Shown here: positions 1 through 6,955 of the stretch, in pieces
Position numbering within the stretch: position 1 is the first letter of the stretch
Layout: each line of letters begins with the position of its first letter
Position numbers and translations under genes: made by a program
NCBI GenBank assembly: GCA_009668945.1
Contig: SBEH01000004.1
Location: forward strand, 1-64,000
Origin: Actinomycetota bacterium
GTDB lineage: Bacteria; Actinomycetota; Coriobacteriia; Anaerosomatales; Anaerosomataceae
Direction: 5' to 3'
Length of the DNA: 64,000 nucleotides
The notes under the pieces: model-generated
What the model was told of the DNA's origin: nothing
What the model saw: the letters and a program-made list of their open reading frames with translations, nothing else
Database searches by the model: none

Positions 1-189
1 GGTCGGGGTCGGCGCAGGGGCGGCGGCCGTAGCGGCTTGAGGCGCCTGCCACGGCGGCGCCACCGGCTGGCCGGTCGTCGTGTCGTACCACGAGGTGACG
101 GCGTTCCATCCGTGCCCCTTCGGACAACTCCACTTGTCGTCCAGGAAGACGTTCTGCCCGCACTGACTGCAGAAGCCTGCGACTGCCAT
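1..189 (-). CDS. Zinc-ribbon protein, partial (cut by window start)
   Basis: The first 62 residues of a protein reading MAVAGFCSQCGQNV... lie on the minus strand. Residues 7-10 (CSQC) and 23-27 (CPKGH) form a short zinc-ribbon-like pattern, followed by a W-N-x-V-x-x-W-Y-D segment and a Pro/Ala-rich linker that runs off the window. The ATG is preceded by GGAGGGCCGAG, a good ribosome binding site. Such N-terminal ribbons followed by Pro/Ala linkers are common in actinobacterial proteins that end in a membrane or DUF2510-type domain. The rest of this protein is not visible, so no function is assigned. Confidence 0.7.
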   Translation of the reverse strand, partial: MAVAGFCSQCGQNVFLDDKWSCPKGHGWNAVTSWYDTTTGQPVAPPWQAPQAATAAAPAPTPT

Positions 190-238
190 CTCGGCCCTCC
201 GGCTCGACTTCGCGAGGCGAACGCTCGCGCTTGCCACG

Positions 239-268
239 AGTATATGCGAGCACTTCGCCTGGTGGCAG
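239..268 (-). promoter_or_regulatory. Putative sigma-70 promoter of the zinc-ribbon gene
   Basis: Read on the minus strand, CTGCCA (268-263) and TATACT (244-239) are separated by 18 bases. The expected start site would lie about 40 bases before the ATG at 189. TATACT is also the -10 of the tRNA-Ser promoter in this window. Confidence 0.45.
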
Positions 269-312
269 CGTGGGCCTGAACATGCGTCTGGGCGCCGGCC
301 GCGCGTTGCGCG

Positions 313-3300
313 TCAGTCGCCAGTCAGCCGCGCGATTTCCTCTGTCGTCCAGCGCCCGGGATCGAGGTACATGTCTCCCGGCGCGATGAACGCCTTCTGC
401 CCGCCTGTGTCCGGATTCATGATGACGACCTGCTGCTCTCGCTGGTCGAAGCAGGTGCCTCCGGGGGCGTCGTTCCAGTACTTCTGCACCTTCACCCAGA
501 CAAGGATGCGTACGTCTTCCACGGGCACGCCGAGCCGGTCGATGTCGAAGGTGCGGACACTGCTGTTTGCCGCCTCGTCGTCGGTGTACGAGAACCACTG
601 CGCCCGATCGGAGTAGTAGACCTCGCCCGTGTCCTTGTCCACGACGTCGATCCCGTCTACGCGCACCGCTGTCTGTTGTACGCTCGAGCCGCCGATCACG
701 ATTGGGATCGCGAAGCTCGTGGGGATGGCTTCCTTCAGGCTCTTCACCGAGTCGATCGGATGCTCCCAGTCCCACTCAGGCCGCACGTTGAAGTCGTCGA
801 GCGACTCCTTCCACGTGAGGATCTCGGCACCCTGGCCGAGGATGAGCCACTGGTCCTCGTCGGAGAACGCCTCGATGACATCCTGCACGCCGGTGTAGAT
901 CTCCTTCGCGAGCGTGATCGCCGGACTGTACTCCTTGTAGAGGCTGACCGCTGTCTTGGCTGCCGACTTCCACCACGACTGGCTGGCCGCATCCGTGGTC
1001 TTGGCCATGGCCGGCGGCAGCTTCTTGCCCTTGTTGCCGGTGAGGTCATCTCCGGAGACCGGGAATTCGATCTCGCCCTTGGTCACGTGCGTCTCGTACG
1101 TGCCGCCCCAGGTCGTGACCTGCACGCGGTTGAGATCGCGGCTGCCATCCCAGTACTGCGCGCCGACACGCACTGCGTAGTTGCCGTACCAGACGTAGAT
1201 CGACTGCCCGCCCACGTCGAGGAAGCCCGGCCACGCGGCCTTGAGCATCCACGACGTGTAGCCCTCTGTGGCGTCGCGCTGGGCCAGCTCGCCACGGTCG
1301 GGAACGAGCTCGATCATCACCGAGGCAACCTCGCCGCCGGAGAGCGAGATGGGCTCGGTCACGGTGAGTCCGGCGCCCGTGGCGGTGATCGAGTAGGCGC
1401 CGCTCGGCTTCACCGGCAGCTCGCCTGCGTCGAAATTCCCCTCGGCGTCGGTGGTGAGAGTTGCGACCGTCTCACCCTTGTTGTTGGCGGTGGTGACCGA
1501 CGCGCCTGCCACGCCGGTGCCGAGCCGGTCGATCACCCGGCCGGTGAGCTGTCCGCTCGTGGCCTCCTTGAGGACGACGGTTGCTTCCGTCTCCTCGCCC
1601 AAGCGCACCTCGAACTCCTGCGGCGCCAGGCCCTGGTATCCGCCCTTCCGGAAGGCGATGCGATAGGTGCCGAACGGCACCTCAAGAATCAGGTCGCCGT
1701 TCTCGTCGGTGTCCTCGGAGCGGTCGTAGCCGAGCAGGTAGCTGTCCACGCCCGAAAGCGCGCTTCCCGCTTCGTCGGTCACGTGCACCACCAGCGTTCC
1801 GTGGTTGTCCATCCGGATGCCCACCGAGGCGATCGGCTTCGTGCGCGTGGTCTCAACGGTCGTGCTGGCCGGGTTGAACCCTTCCTTCGTCGCGGTGAGC
1901 GTGCCGCTCCCGAACTCGACCTCCTCGATCGTGAAGCAGCCGCTGGCGTCGGTGAGCACGGTCTTGCCGCCGAAGCTTACCTCGACACCCTCGAGCCCGC
2001 CGGCCCACCACGAGAGGTCGGCGGCCATGGAGGCGTTCGTCACCCGGCCCTGCACCACGCCCTTCTGGATGACGGCCACCGTGCTCTCGGCGGTGTCGTT
2101 GCCGAGTGTGTACTGGTCGCTTGTCGTGGTGAGCGTGTAGGAGACGTCGACCGTCTCGGCCGTGAGATCGGCGGGCACCTCCCAGACCTTGGCGAAGGTG
2201 CTCGACTCGCCGACCTTGATCGTGCCGAGGTCGAGCGTGCCGATGCTCTCGCCGTCGACAGACACCTCCAGCACGACCTGCTTCGCGTCCCGGCTGCCAC
2301 GGTTCACGACCGCGCCGTTGAGCAGGCACGGCGAGCCGCACACCGCCTTCTTCGGGTTGCTCTTGAGGCTGGCGAGGTCGAACAGCACGTCCGCGAGTAT
2401 CGGCTGCCCGCCGTCGAGCACGATCGGATCACCTGATGGACCGTCCTCGGTGATCGGCTGCAGCACCCAGCGCGCCTGCTCGGCCAGCGTTCCGCCGAGC
2501 TCGTGGTGGCGCGTCTTGTCCGCGAACAGGATCGCTGGGCCACTCTCGAGCTGCACGAGCTCGAGGTCGCGCCCTTCGGCGGTGAGTGCCGGGATGCCCT
2601 CGCTCTCGCGGCTGGCGTACGTGTCCGTGATCTCGCCGGTCTCGAGGTCCACGAGCGAGATCCGCTGCGAGAGCGCGTCGGCGGTCTCCCAATACACGAG
2701 CGCGCGGCCGCCTTCGGCAAGCACGCTCACCGCCGAAGGAGCGGCTCCGCCGAACTCCTCGTTGCCGGCGAGTAGCACGTCGCGGGTGACCTGCATCGTG
2801 TCCGGGTTGACGATCAGGAAGCGCGAATCGTACTCGTTCGTGGCCGTGAAGTGGCGGATGTAGGAGACCGCGAGGAGACCGGTATCCGCGTCAAAGGCCA
2901 GGTCGAACGAGCCGTCGGACGCCCTCTCGGGCGGGTCGGTGATGACCGAGCTTCGCATGCGCAGCGGCGGCGTGCCGGGAGCGATCTCCATGATCGCGAC
3001 CGCCGGACGAAGCCCGGTCTGCTTCCCGAGGCTCTGCGCCGACGCTTCCTGAGTGACCATCCACAGCCGCTCACCGTCGGTGGCGAGTGCGCAGGTGTCG
3101 TTCCAGGGCGTGAGGTACGTCGGCGCGCCGAGCGGCCGCATGTCCAGGCTGTAGCCCGCGACGTACATCGCGGCGCTGGAGCGGAACGACGTGTAGATCG
3201 CATCTCCCACGCGGACTGCGTCCATCGGGTCGTACGTCTCGTTGGCGCCTCCAGGCACCCAGGGCGTGCGTCCCGCGCCGAGCTGCGGCGCGAGGACCTG

Positions 3301-3843
3301 CGTGCCGTCGGCGTTGTAGTGCTCCCACTGAATCTGGTGAGCCGTGCCACGTGCGTAAAAGAGCAGGTAGGAGCCATCATCGAGCGTGATGAGCGCTGGG
3401 TCGGCGTACTGCGCGCCGGCGATGCCGTACGGTGCCAGGCCGCCCTGCGTCTCGAAGTCGGTCTCGTCATACGCCGGGTTGCCGAGGGCGTTCACGGTGA
3501 GGGTGGCCCCTTGGGCGCCCACCTCGGACACGGCCAGTGTCGCGTCTGGCAGCGAATCGGCGTTCAGGTCGGCCTCGGCGGGCACGCCATCGGTGAGGAC
3601 GTACGTGGTGGGAGAGGAGGAGATCACGATCTCCGCCGAAGAGCCGACCACGCGCACGAGCTCGACGCTGTGCGTCTCGCCTGCGAACTCGAACTCCGCG
3701 GGTTCGCCGACGGCAAGCGAGAGCGTCTGCTCGCCCTCGCTCTGGTCGTCACCACCGTCCTTCGAGCACGACGACGGTGCGCATCCCGAGAGCGCGAGGA
3801 CGAACGCGAGGGCAACGGGCACGAGCGAGCGCAAACGCCGCAT
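313..3843 (-). CDS. Large modular lipoprotein with carboxypeptidase-regulatory-like repeats
   Basis: This is a 1176-aa secreted lipoprotein. Start ATG 3843 is chosen because it follows GGGGGAGGAATC and opens a lipoprotein signal (MRRLRSLVPVALAFVLALSGC, lipobox LSGC); the frame is open further upstream but reads into the divergent promoter. Roughly residues 130-490 look like a beta-propeller-like region with repeated D-P-x-x-I/D-G-x-Y-x-x-F strands. Residues 515-625 resemble a CARDB adhesion-like domain. Residues 630-900 hold about three CarboxypepD_reg-like beta-sandwiches (for example T-G-R-V-I-D-R-L-G-T-G-V-A-G-A-S-V). The C-terminal 270 residues are unrecognised. A surface-binding or scaffolding role is inferred; no catalytic motif was found. 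Confidence 0.85.
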   Translation of the reverse strand: MRRLRSLVPVALAFVLALSGCAPSSCSKDGGDDQSEGEQTLSLAVGEPAEFEFAGETHSVELVRVVGSSAEIVISSSPTTYVLTDGVPAEADLNADSLPDATLAVSEVGAQGATLTVNALGNPAYDETDFETQGGLAPYGIAGAQYADPALITLDDGSYLLFYARGTAHQIQWEHYNADGTQVLAPQLGAGRTPWVPGGANETYDPMDAVRVGDAIYTSFRSSAAMYVAGYSLDMRPLGAPTYLTPWNDTCALATDGERLWMVTQEASAQSLGKQTGLRPAVAIMEIAPGTPPLRMRSSVITDPPERASDGSFDLAFDADTGLLAVSYIRHFTATNEYDSRFLIVNPDTMQVTRDVLLAGNEEFGGAAPSAVSVLAEGGRALVYWETADALSQRISLVDLETGEITDTYASRESEGIPALTAEGRDLELVQLESGPAILFADKTRHHELGGTLAEQARWVLQPITEDGPSGDPIVLDGGQPILADVLFDLASLKSNPKKAVCGSPCLLNGAVVNRGSRDAKQVVLEVSVDGESIGTLDLGTIKVGESSTFAKVWEVPADLTAETVDVSYTLTTTSDQYTLGNDTAESTVAVIQKGVVQGRVTNASMAADLSWWAGGLEGVEVSFGGKTVLTDASGCFTIEEVEFGSGTLTATKEGFNPASTTVETTRTKPIASVGIRMDNHGTLVVHVTDEAGSALSGVDSYLLGYDRSEDTDENGDLILEVPFGTYRIAFRKGGYQGLAPQEFEVRLGEETEATVVLKEATSGQLTGRVIDRLGTGVAGASVTTANNKGETVATLTTDAEGNFDAGELPVKPSGAYSITATGAGLTVTEPISLSGGEVASVMIELVPDRGELAQRDATEGYTSWMLKAAWPGFLDVGGQSIYVWYGNYAVRVGAQYWDGSRDLNRVQVTTWGGTYETHVTKGEIEFPVSGDDLTGNKGKKLPPAMAKTTDAASQSWWKSAAKTAVSLYKEYSPAITLAKEIYTGVQDVIEAFSDEDQWLILGQGAEILTWKESLDDFNVRPEWDWEHPIDSVKSLKEAIPTSFAIPIVIGGSSVQQTAVRVDGIDVVDKDTGEVYYSDRAQWFSYTDDEAANSSVRTFDIDRLGVPVEDVRILVWVKVQKYWNDAPGGTCFDQREQQVVIMNPDTGGQKAFIAPGDMYLDPGRWTTEEIARLTGD

Positions 3844-3920
3844 GATTCCTCCCCCGGAGGACCTACGCTTCGATGGGACCCGTCGCGGGCGGGCGCGTGT
3901 CGCGCGCGGTCGCCTCAGCC

Positions 3921-3926
3921 TATACT
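3921..3926 (+). promoter_or_regulatory. Putative -10 element of small lipoprotein gene
   Basis: TATACT lies 33 bases upstream of the ATG at 3960, inside the 116-base divergent spacer. No convincing -35 was found at 16-18 bases, so support rests on the -10 match alone. Confidence 0.35.
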
Positions 3927-3959
3927 CGTGCCACCGGGTCGTCTCCGAAGGGAAGCCGA

Positions 3960-4355
3960 ATGAAGACGTCAGCGCGCACCGCCGCTCTGCTCCTGCTCGC
4001 GATTGCGCTCCTCGGCGCTGCCGGCTGCGGCGAGATGGCCGCGAAGGTCGAGGCCGCCGAGAATCCCGCACCCGCGGGTACGTACGAGGGCGTCTCGGTC
4101 ACCTCGTCGGTCTCCATCAACGAGAAGGCGAACTACGCATGGGAGTCCGACGGCGCGACGGTCGACGCGATCGCCAACGCCGACACGGAGTACTACGTCG
4201 ACGGCGAGTCGGTGAGCCGCTCGGTCTTCTCCGACGCCGACGGGAACACCGGCGTCTACGAGGGCGACAACGAGGACTCGATGGACGACACCTACGATTT
4301 CGAGGTCCGTCCCGACGGCGTGCTTTCGGCCGTGAACCTCAACATGGGCGACTAG
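3960..4355 (+). CDS. Small acidic lipoprotein, unknown function
   Basis: This is a 131-aa protein with a lipoprotein signal (residues 1-23, lipobox GAAGC) followed by an acidic beta-rich domain dense in Asp, Glu, Ser and Thr. The ATG at 3960 is preceded by GAAGGGA. It is transcribed divergently from the 1176-aa lipoprotein, and both are predicted to be surface-anchored. Its TAG stop (4353-4355) overlaps the stop of the convergent transhydrogenase gene in the palindrome CTAG. No family is recognised. Confidence 0.75.
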   Translation: MKTSARTAALLLLAIALLGAAGCGEMAAKVEAAENPAPAGTYEGVSVTSSVSINEKANYAWESDGATVDAIANADTEYYVDGESVSRSVFSDADGNTGVYEGDNEDSMDDTYDFEVRPDGVLSAVNLNMGD

Positions 4356-5512
4356 GCCCCACCCATCGCGTGTAGCGCGCCTGCATGCACGATCTTCCCG
4401 TCGCGCGTGACGAGCGCGTGGCGCACGATCTCGTCGTCCCAGTCGGGTGCATCGAGGCTGTTCTTGAAGAGGTTGCGCACGAACTCGAGCATGTTCTTGC
4501 CGTAGAGCCAGCTCGCGTGCACCGCCACCGAGCCGGGGATGTTGATGTAGCCCATCACGGTCACGCCGTGCACCACGCATTCCTCGGCGGGGCGCGTGAG
4601 CTCACAGTTGCCGCCCTGGTCGATCGACACGTCGACGATCACCGAACCCGGCCGCATCGAGGCCACCATTTCGTCAGTGAGCAGCTTCGGCGCGACCTCG
4701 CCGGGCACTAGCACGCTCGAGATGATGACGTCCGCCGTGCGAACGAGCGGCACGAGCGCCTCGCGCTCCTTCTCCAGCCAGTCCGACGGCAGCGCCTCCG
4801 CTGAGCCGACCTCGTCGAGCACGAGGTCCTGCGGCATCTCGAACCCGACGATCTCGGCGCCGAGTTCTGCGGCCTCTTTGCGCGAGCCCTCGCGGATGTC
4901 GAACGCCTTCACGCGTGCGCCGAGCATCCTGGCCGTGCGGATCGCCTCGAGGCCCACCACGCCGGCGCCGATGATCAGGAACTCGGCGGGCGCGGTGGTG
5001 CCCATCGGCGTGTCGACTGCCGGCACGAACCGGGGGAGTGACGCTGCGGCGAGGATCACGGACTTGTAGCCGGTCACGAGCGACATCGAGCTGAGCGCAT
5101 CCATCGGCTTCGCGCGCGGGATGCGGATGATGCCGTCCATCGTGAGTGAGGTGATGTTGCGGTCCCGGAGTGTGCGGATGATGTCGTGGTTGGCCGGCGC
5201 CGCGGGGTGAAGGAACGTGACCAGCATCGTGCCCTCGCGGAGCATGTCGGCCTCGTTCTTGCCGGCGACGGCGTTGAAGTGTGGCTGCTTGACCTTCAGG
5301 ACGATGTCGGAGTGAGAGAAGAGCTCCTCGGCGGTCGCGACCATCTGTGCCCCCGCGGCAATGTACTCGGCATCGCCGTGGAGCGTGTCGGCGCCGGCAC
5401 ACGACTCTACGAGCACCTCGAAGCCCATCTCGCGGTACGCGGCAACCTCCTCGGGCAGTGCTGCGACGCGGTGCTCGCGCTCGAGGATCTCCCTGGGGAT
5501 ACCGATGATCAT
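4352..5512 (-). CDS. pntAA: NAD(P) transhydrogenase subunit alpha-1 (PntAA-like), orphan
   Basis: This 386-aa protein starts MIIGIPREILEREHRVAAL, the AlaDH/PNT N-terminal domain, then has an NAD-binding Rossmann fold around residues 165-200 (I-I-G-A-G-V-V-G-L-E-A) and a C-terminal segment with D-Q-G-G-N-C-E-L-T and a terminal V-T-R-D-G-K-I-V-H. GGNCELT, HGVTVMGY-N and the V-T-R-D-G ending are hallmarks of PntAA rather than alanine dehydrogenase. The family is about 385 aa and provides the NAD(H)-binding, membrane-peripheral domain I of proton-translocating transhydrogenase. The membrane subunits PntAB and PntB are not adjacent, so partner and activity are uncertain. Start 5512 gives the family-length N-terminus; upstream in-frame starts add about 50 poorly conserved residues. 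Confidence 0.85.
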   Translation of the reverse strand: MIIGIPREILEREHRVAALPEEVAAYREMGFEVLVESCAGADTLHGDAEYIAAGAQMVATAEELFSHSDIVLKVKQPHFNAVAGKNEADMLREGTMLVTFLHPAAPANHDIIRTLRDRNITSLTMDGIIRIPRAKPMDALSSMSLVTGYKSVILAAASLPRFVPAVDTPMGTTAPAEFLIIGAGVVGLEAIRTARMLGARVKAFDIREGSRKEAAELGAEIVGFEMPQDLVLDEVGSAEALPSDWLEKEREALVPLVRTADVIISSVLVPGEVAPKLLTDEMVASMRPGSVIVDVSIDQGGNCELTRPAEECVVHGVTVMGYINIPGSVAVHASWLYGKNMLEFVRNLFKNSLDAPDWDDEIVRHALVTRDGKIVHAGALHAMGGA

Positions 5513-5715
5513 CGTCCGTCCCGACCCTTTCCCTACGGAGGCCGTGCCTCGGCCCGCTGAATGCATAGAACGCGACGCATATTGCATCAGGCACCGCCTC
5601 TTTCGGGTGCCGAGTTCTATGTTCCCATCGGCGTGTGCTGTGAGCCGGTTGGCGGGTATCATCATGTCCTCACGTGCATATTCCTTCTGTGGCGGTCCTG
5701 AAGGAGATCCGACGG
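5513..5715. promoter_or_regulatory. Divergent intergenic region with nested inverted repeats
   Basis: This spacer separates the pntAA-like gene from carbamate kinase. It contains CATAGAAC (5564-5571) pairing with GTTCTATG (5614-5621), and nested inside them GGCACC (5590-5595) pairing with GGTGCC (5606-5611). Read on the minus strand this could fold as a leader upstream of the transhydrogenase gene. TATCAT at 5657-5662 is a possible -10 for the kinase, without a clear -35. No known riboswitch class is recognised. Confidence 0.4.
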
Positions 5716-6675
5716 ATGTCGAAGAAGACGATCGTCATCGCACTCGGCGGGAACGCGCTCCTGAAACGCAGCGATCCCATGACCGCCGAGGCCCAGCGTG
5801 CGAACGTCCGCGTGGCGGTGGCGGAGCTCGCGCCACTCGCGGAGGAGTACGACCTCGTGCTCGCGCACGGCAACGGCCCGCAGGTAGGGCTGCTGGCGCT
5901 GCAGGCTGCCGCGTACGAGGGCGTGGAGCCGTATCCGCTGGACGTGCTCGGCGCCGAGTCGCAGGGGATGATCGCCTACATGCTCGAGCAGGAGCTCGGC
6001 AACGTGCTTCCCGCCGAGAAGCCCATCGCGACGGTACTCACGATGGTGGAGGTAGACCTCGCCGATCCTGCGTTCGTCGAGCCGACGAAGTTCGTGGGCC
6101 CCGGCTACGAGAAGGCCGAGGCCGAGGCGCTCGCCGGGCGCAAGGGGTGGGTCGTGAAGCAAGATGGCGAGAAGTGGCGCCGCGTGGTGCCGTCGCCCGA
6201 GCCCAAGCGCATATTCGAGATCCGCCCGATCAAGTGGCTGCTCGACCGCGACTGCATCGTGATCTGCGCTGGCGGAGGCGGCATCCCTACTGCGTTCGAT
6301 CCGAACAACGAGAACCGCCTGATGGGCGTGGAGGCCGTTATCGACAAGGACCTCGCAAGCGAACTCCTCGCCCGCGAACTCGACGCGCACATGTTCGTGA
6401 TGGCTACCGACACCGACGGCGTCTACGTCGACTGGGGCAGTCCGCAGCAGCGCCGGCTCGGCTGGGTCACGCCCGAGAAGCTCGACATGTACTCGTTCGC
6501 CGAGGGCTCGATGGGGCCGAAGGTCGAAGCCGCCAAGCGATTCGTGAAGGCCACCGGACGGCGCGCGGCGATCGGCCGGCTTGAGGACATCGCCGAGATC
6601 GTGGAGGGCAGGACGGGCACGAACGTGGTCGCGGGCATCCCGCGCGAGTACAAGCGCAACGCCGGCTTCGAGTAG
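5716..6675 (+). CDS. arcC: Carbamate kinase
   Basis: This 319-aa protein belongs to the amino-acid-kinase fold. It reads [16 protein letters not shown], the ArcC phosphate-binding N-terminus, then H-G-N-G-P-Q-V-G (near residue 55), C-A-G-G-G-G-I-P (near 195), D-K-D-L-A-S-E (near 220) and M-G-P-K-V-E-A-A (near 275). All are carbamate-kinase signatures, and length matches the family (about 310). It catalyses carbamoyl phosphate + ADP to ATP, bicarbonate and ammonia, usually the last step of arginine deiminase, agmatine or purine fermentation. No arcA or arcB homologue lies nearby. AAGGAGAT sits 9 bases before the chosen ATG. Confidence 0.95.
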   Translation: MSKKTIVIALGGNALLKRSDPMTAEAQRANVRVAVAELAPLAEEYDLVLAHGNGPQVGLLALQAAAYEGVEPYPLDVLGAESQGMIAYMLEQELGNVLPAEKPIATVLTMVEVDLADPAFVEPTKFVGPGYEKAEAEALAGRKGWVVKQDGEKWRRVVPSPEPKRIFEIRPIKWLLDRDCIVICAGGGGIPTAFDPNNENRLMGVEAVIDKDLASELLARELDAHMFVMATDTDGVYVDWGSPQQRRLGWVTPEKLDMYSFAEGSMGPKVEAAKRFVKATGRRAAIGRLEDIAEIVEGRTGTNVVAGIPREYKRNAGFE

Positions 6676-6709
6676 CCAGCGGTACAGGCGAGGCGCTGCG
6701 GCGGAGCGG

Positions 6710-6738
6710 TTGTCGCGCCTCCACAGCGTCGGTATACT
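6710..6738 (+). promoter_or_regulatory. Sigma-70 promoter of tRNA-Ser
   Basis: TTGTCG (6710-6715), a 17-base spacer and TATACT (6733-6738) form a near-consensus promoter. It would start transcription about 35 bases before the tRNA-Ser 5' end. Confidence 0.75.
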
Positions 6739-6778
6739 GCGCTATTGCCGCCTCGAGCACTGGCGGCACCCACCTCGC

Positions 6779-6871
6779 GGAGAGGTGGCAGAGTGGTTGA
6801 ATGCGGCGGTCTCGAAAACCGTTCTGCGGGTATCCCCCGTAGCCAGGGTTCGAATCCCTGCCTCTCCGCCA
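6779..6871 (+). tRNA. tRNA-Ser (anticodon CGA)
   Basis: The acceptor arm GGAGAGG pairs with CCTCTCC, followed by discriminator G and an encoded CCA at 6869-6871. The anticodon stem CGGT/ACCG encloses loop CTCGAAA, giving anticodon CGA, which reads UCG. The long variable arm between anticodon and T stems is typical of class II serine tRNA. GGTTCGAATCC forms the T arm. All cloverleaf parts are intact. Confidence 0.97.
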
Positions 6872-6882
6872 GAAGAAGTGAT

Positions 6883-6911
6883 GAAGGGCCGCCTCAAGAT
6901 GGCGGCCCTTC
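6883..6911 (+). terminator. Hairpin after tRNA-Ser
   Basis: GAAGGGCCGCC (6883-6893) pairs perfectly with GGCGGCCCTTC (6901-6911) around a 7-base loop. The downstream sequence is only weakly T-rich, but the 3' arm ends CCCTTCT as in the other terminators in this window. It sits 12 bases beyond the tRNA. Confidence 0.7.
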
Positions 6912-6955
6912 TGGTATGTGACTCGGCGCCAGCAGGGGCCCTGTCTGCATGCGGA

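Noticed and set aside
676-3963. Long plus-strand open frames opposite the large lipoprotein gene
   Set aside because: They lie antisense to a gene with signal peptide, domains and ribosome site, and read Arg/His-rich; long antisense frames are expected at this GC content.
4352-5512. Alanine dehydrogenase
   Set aside because: The G-G-N-C-E-L-T and V-T-R-D-G-x-I-V-H segments are those of PntAA; AlaDH has a different C-terminal region.
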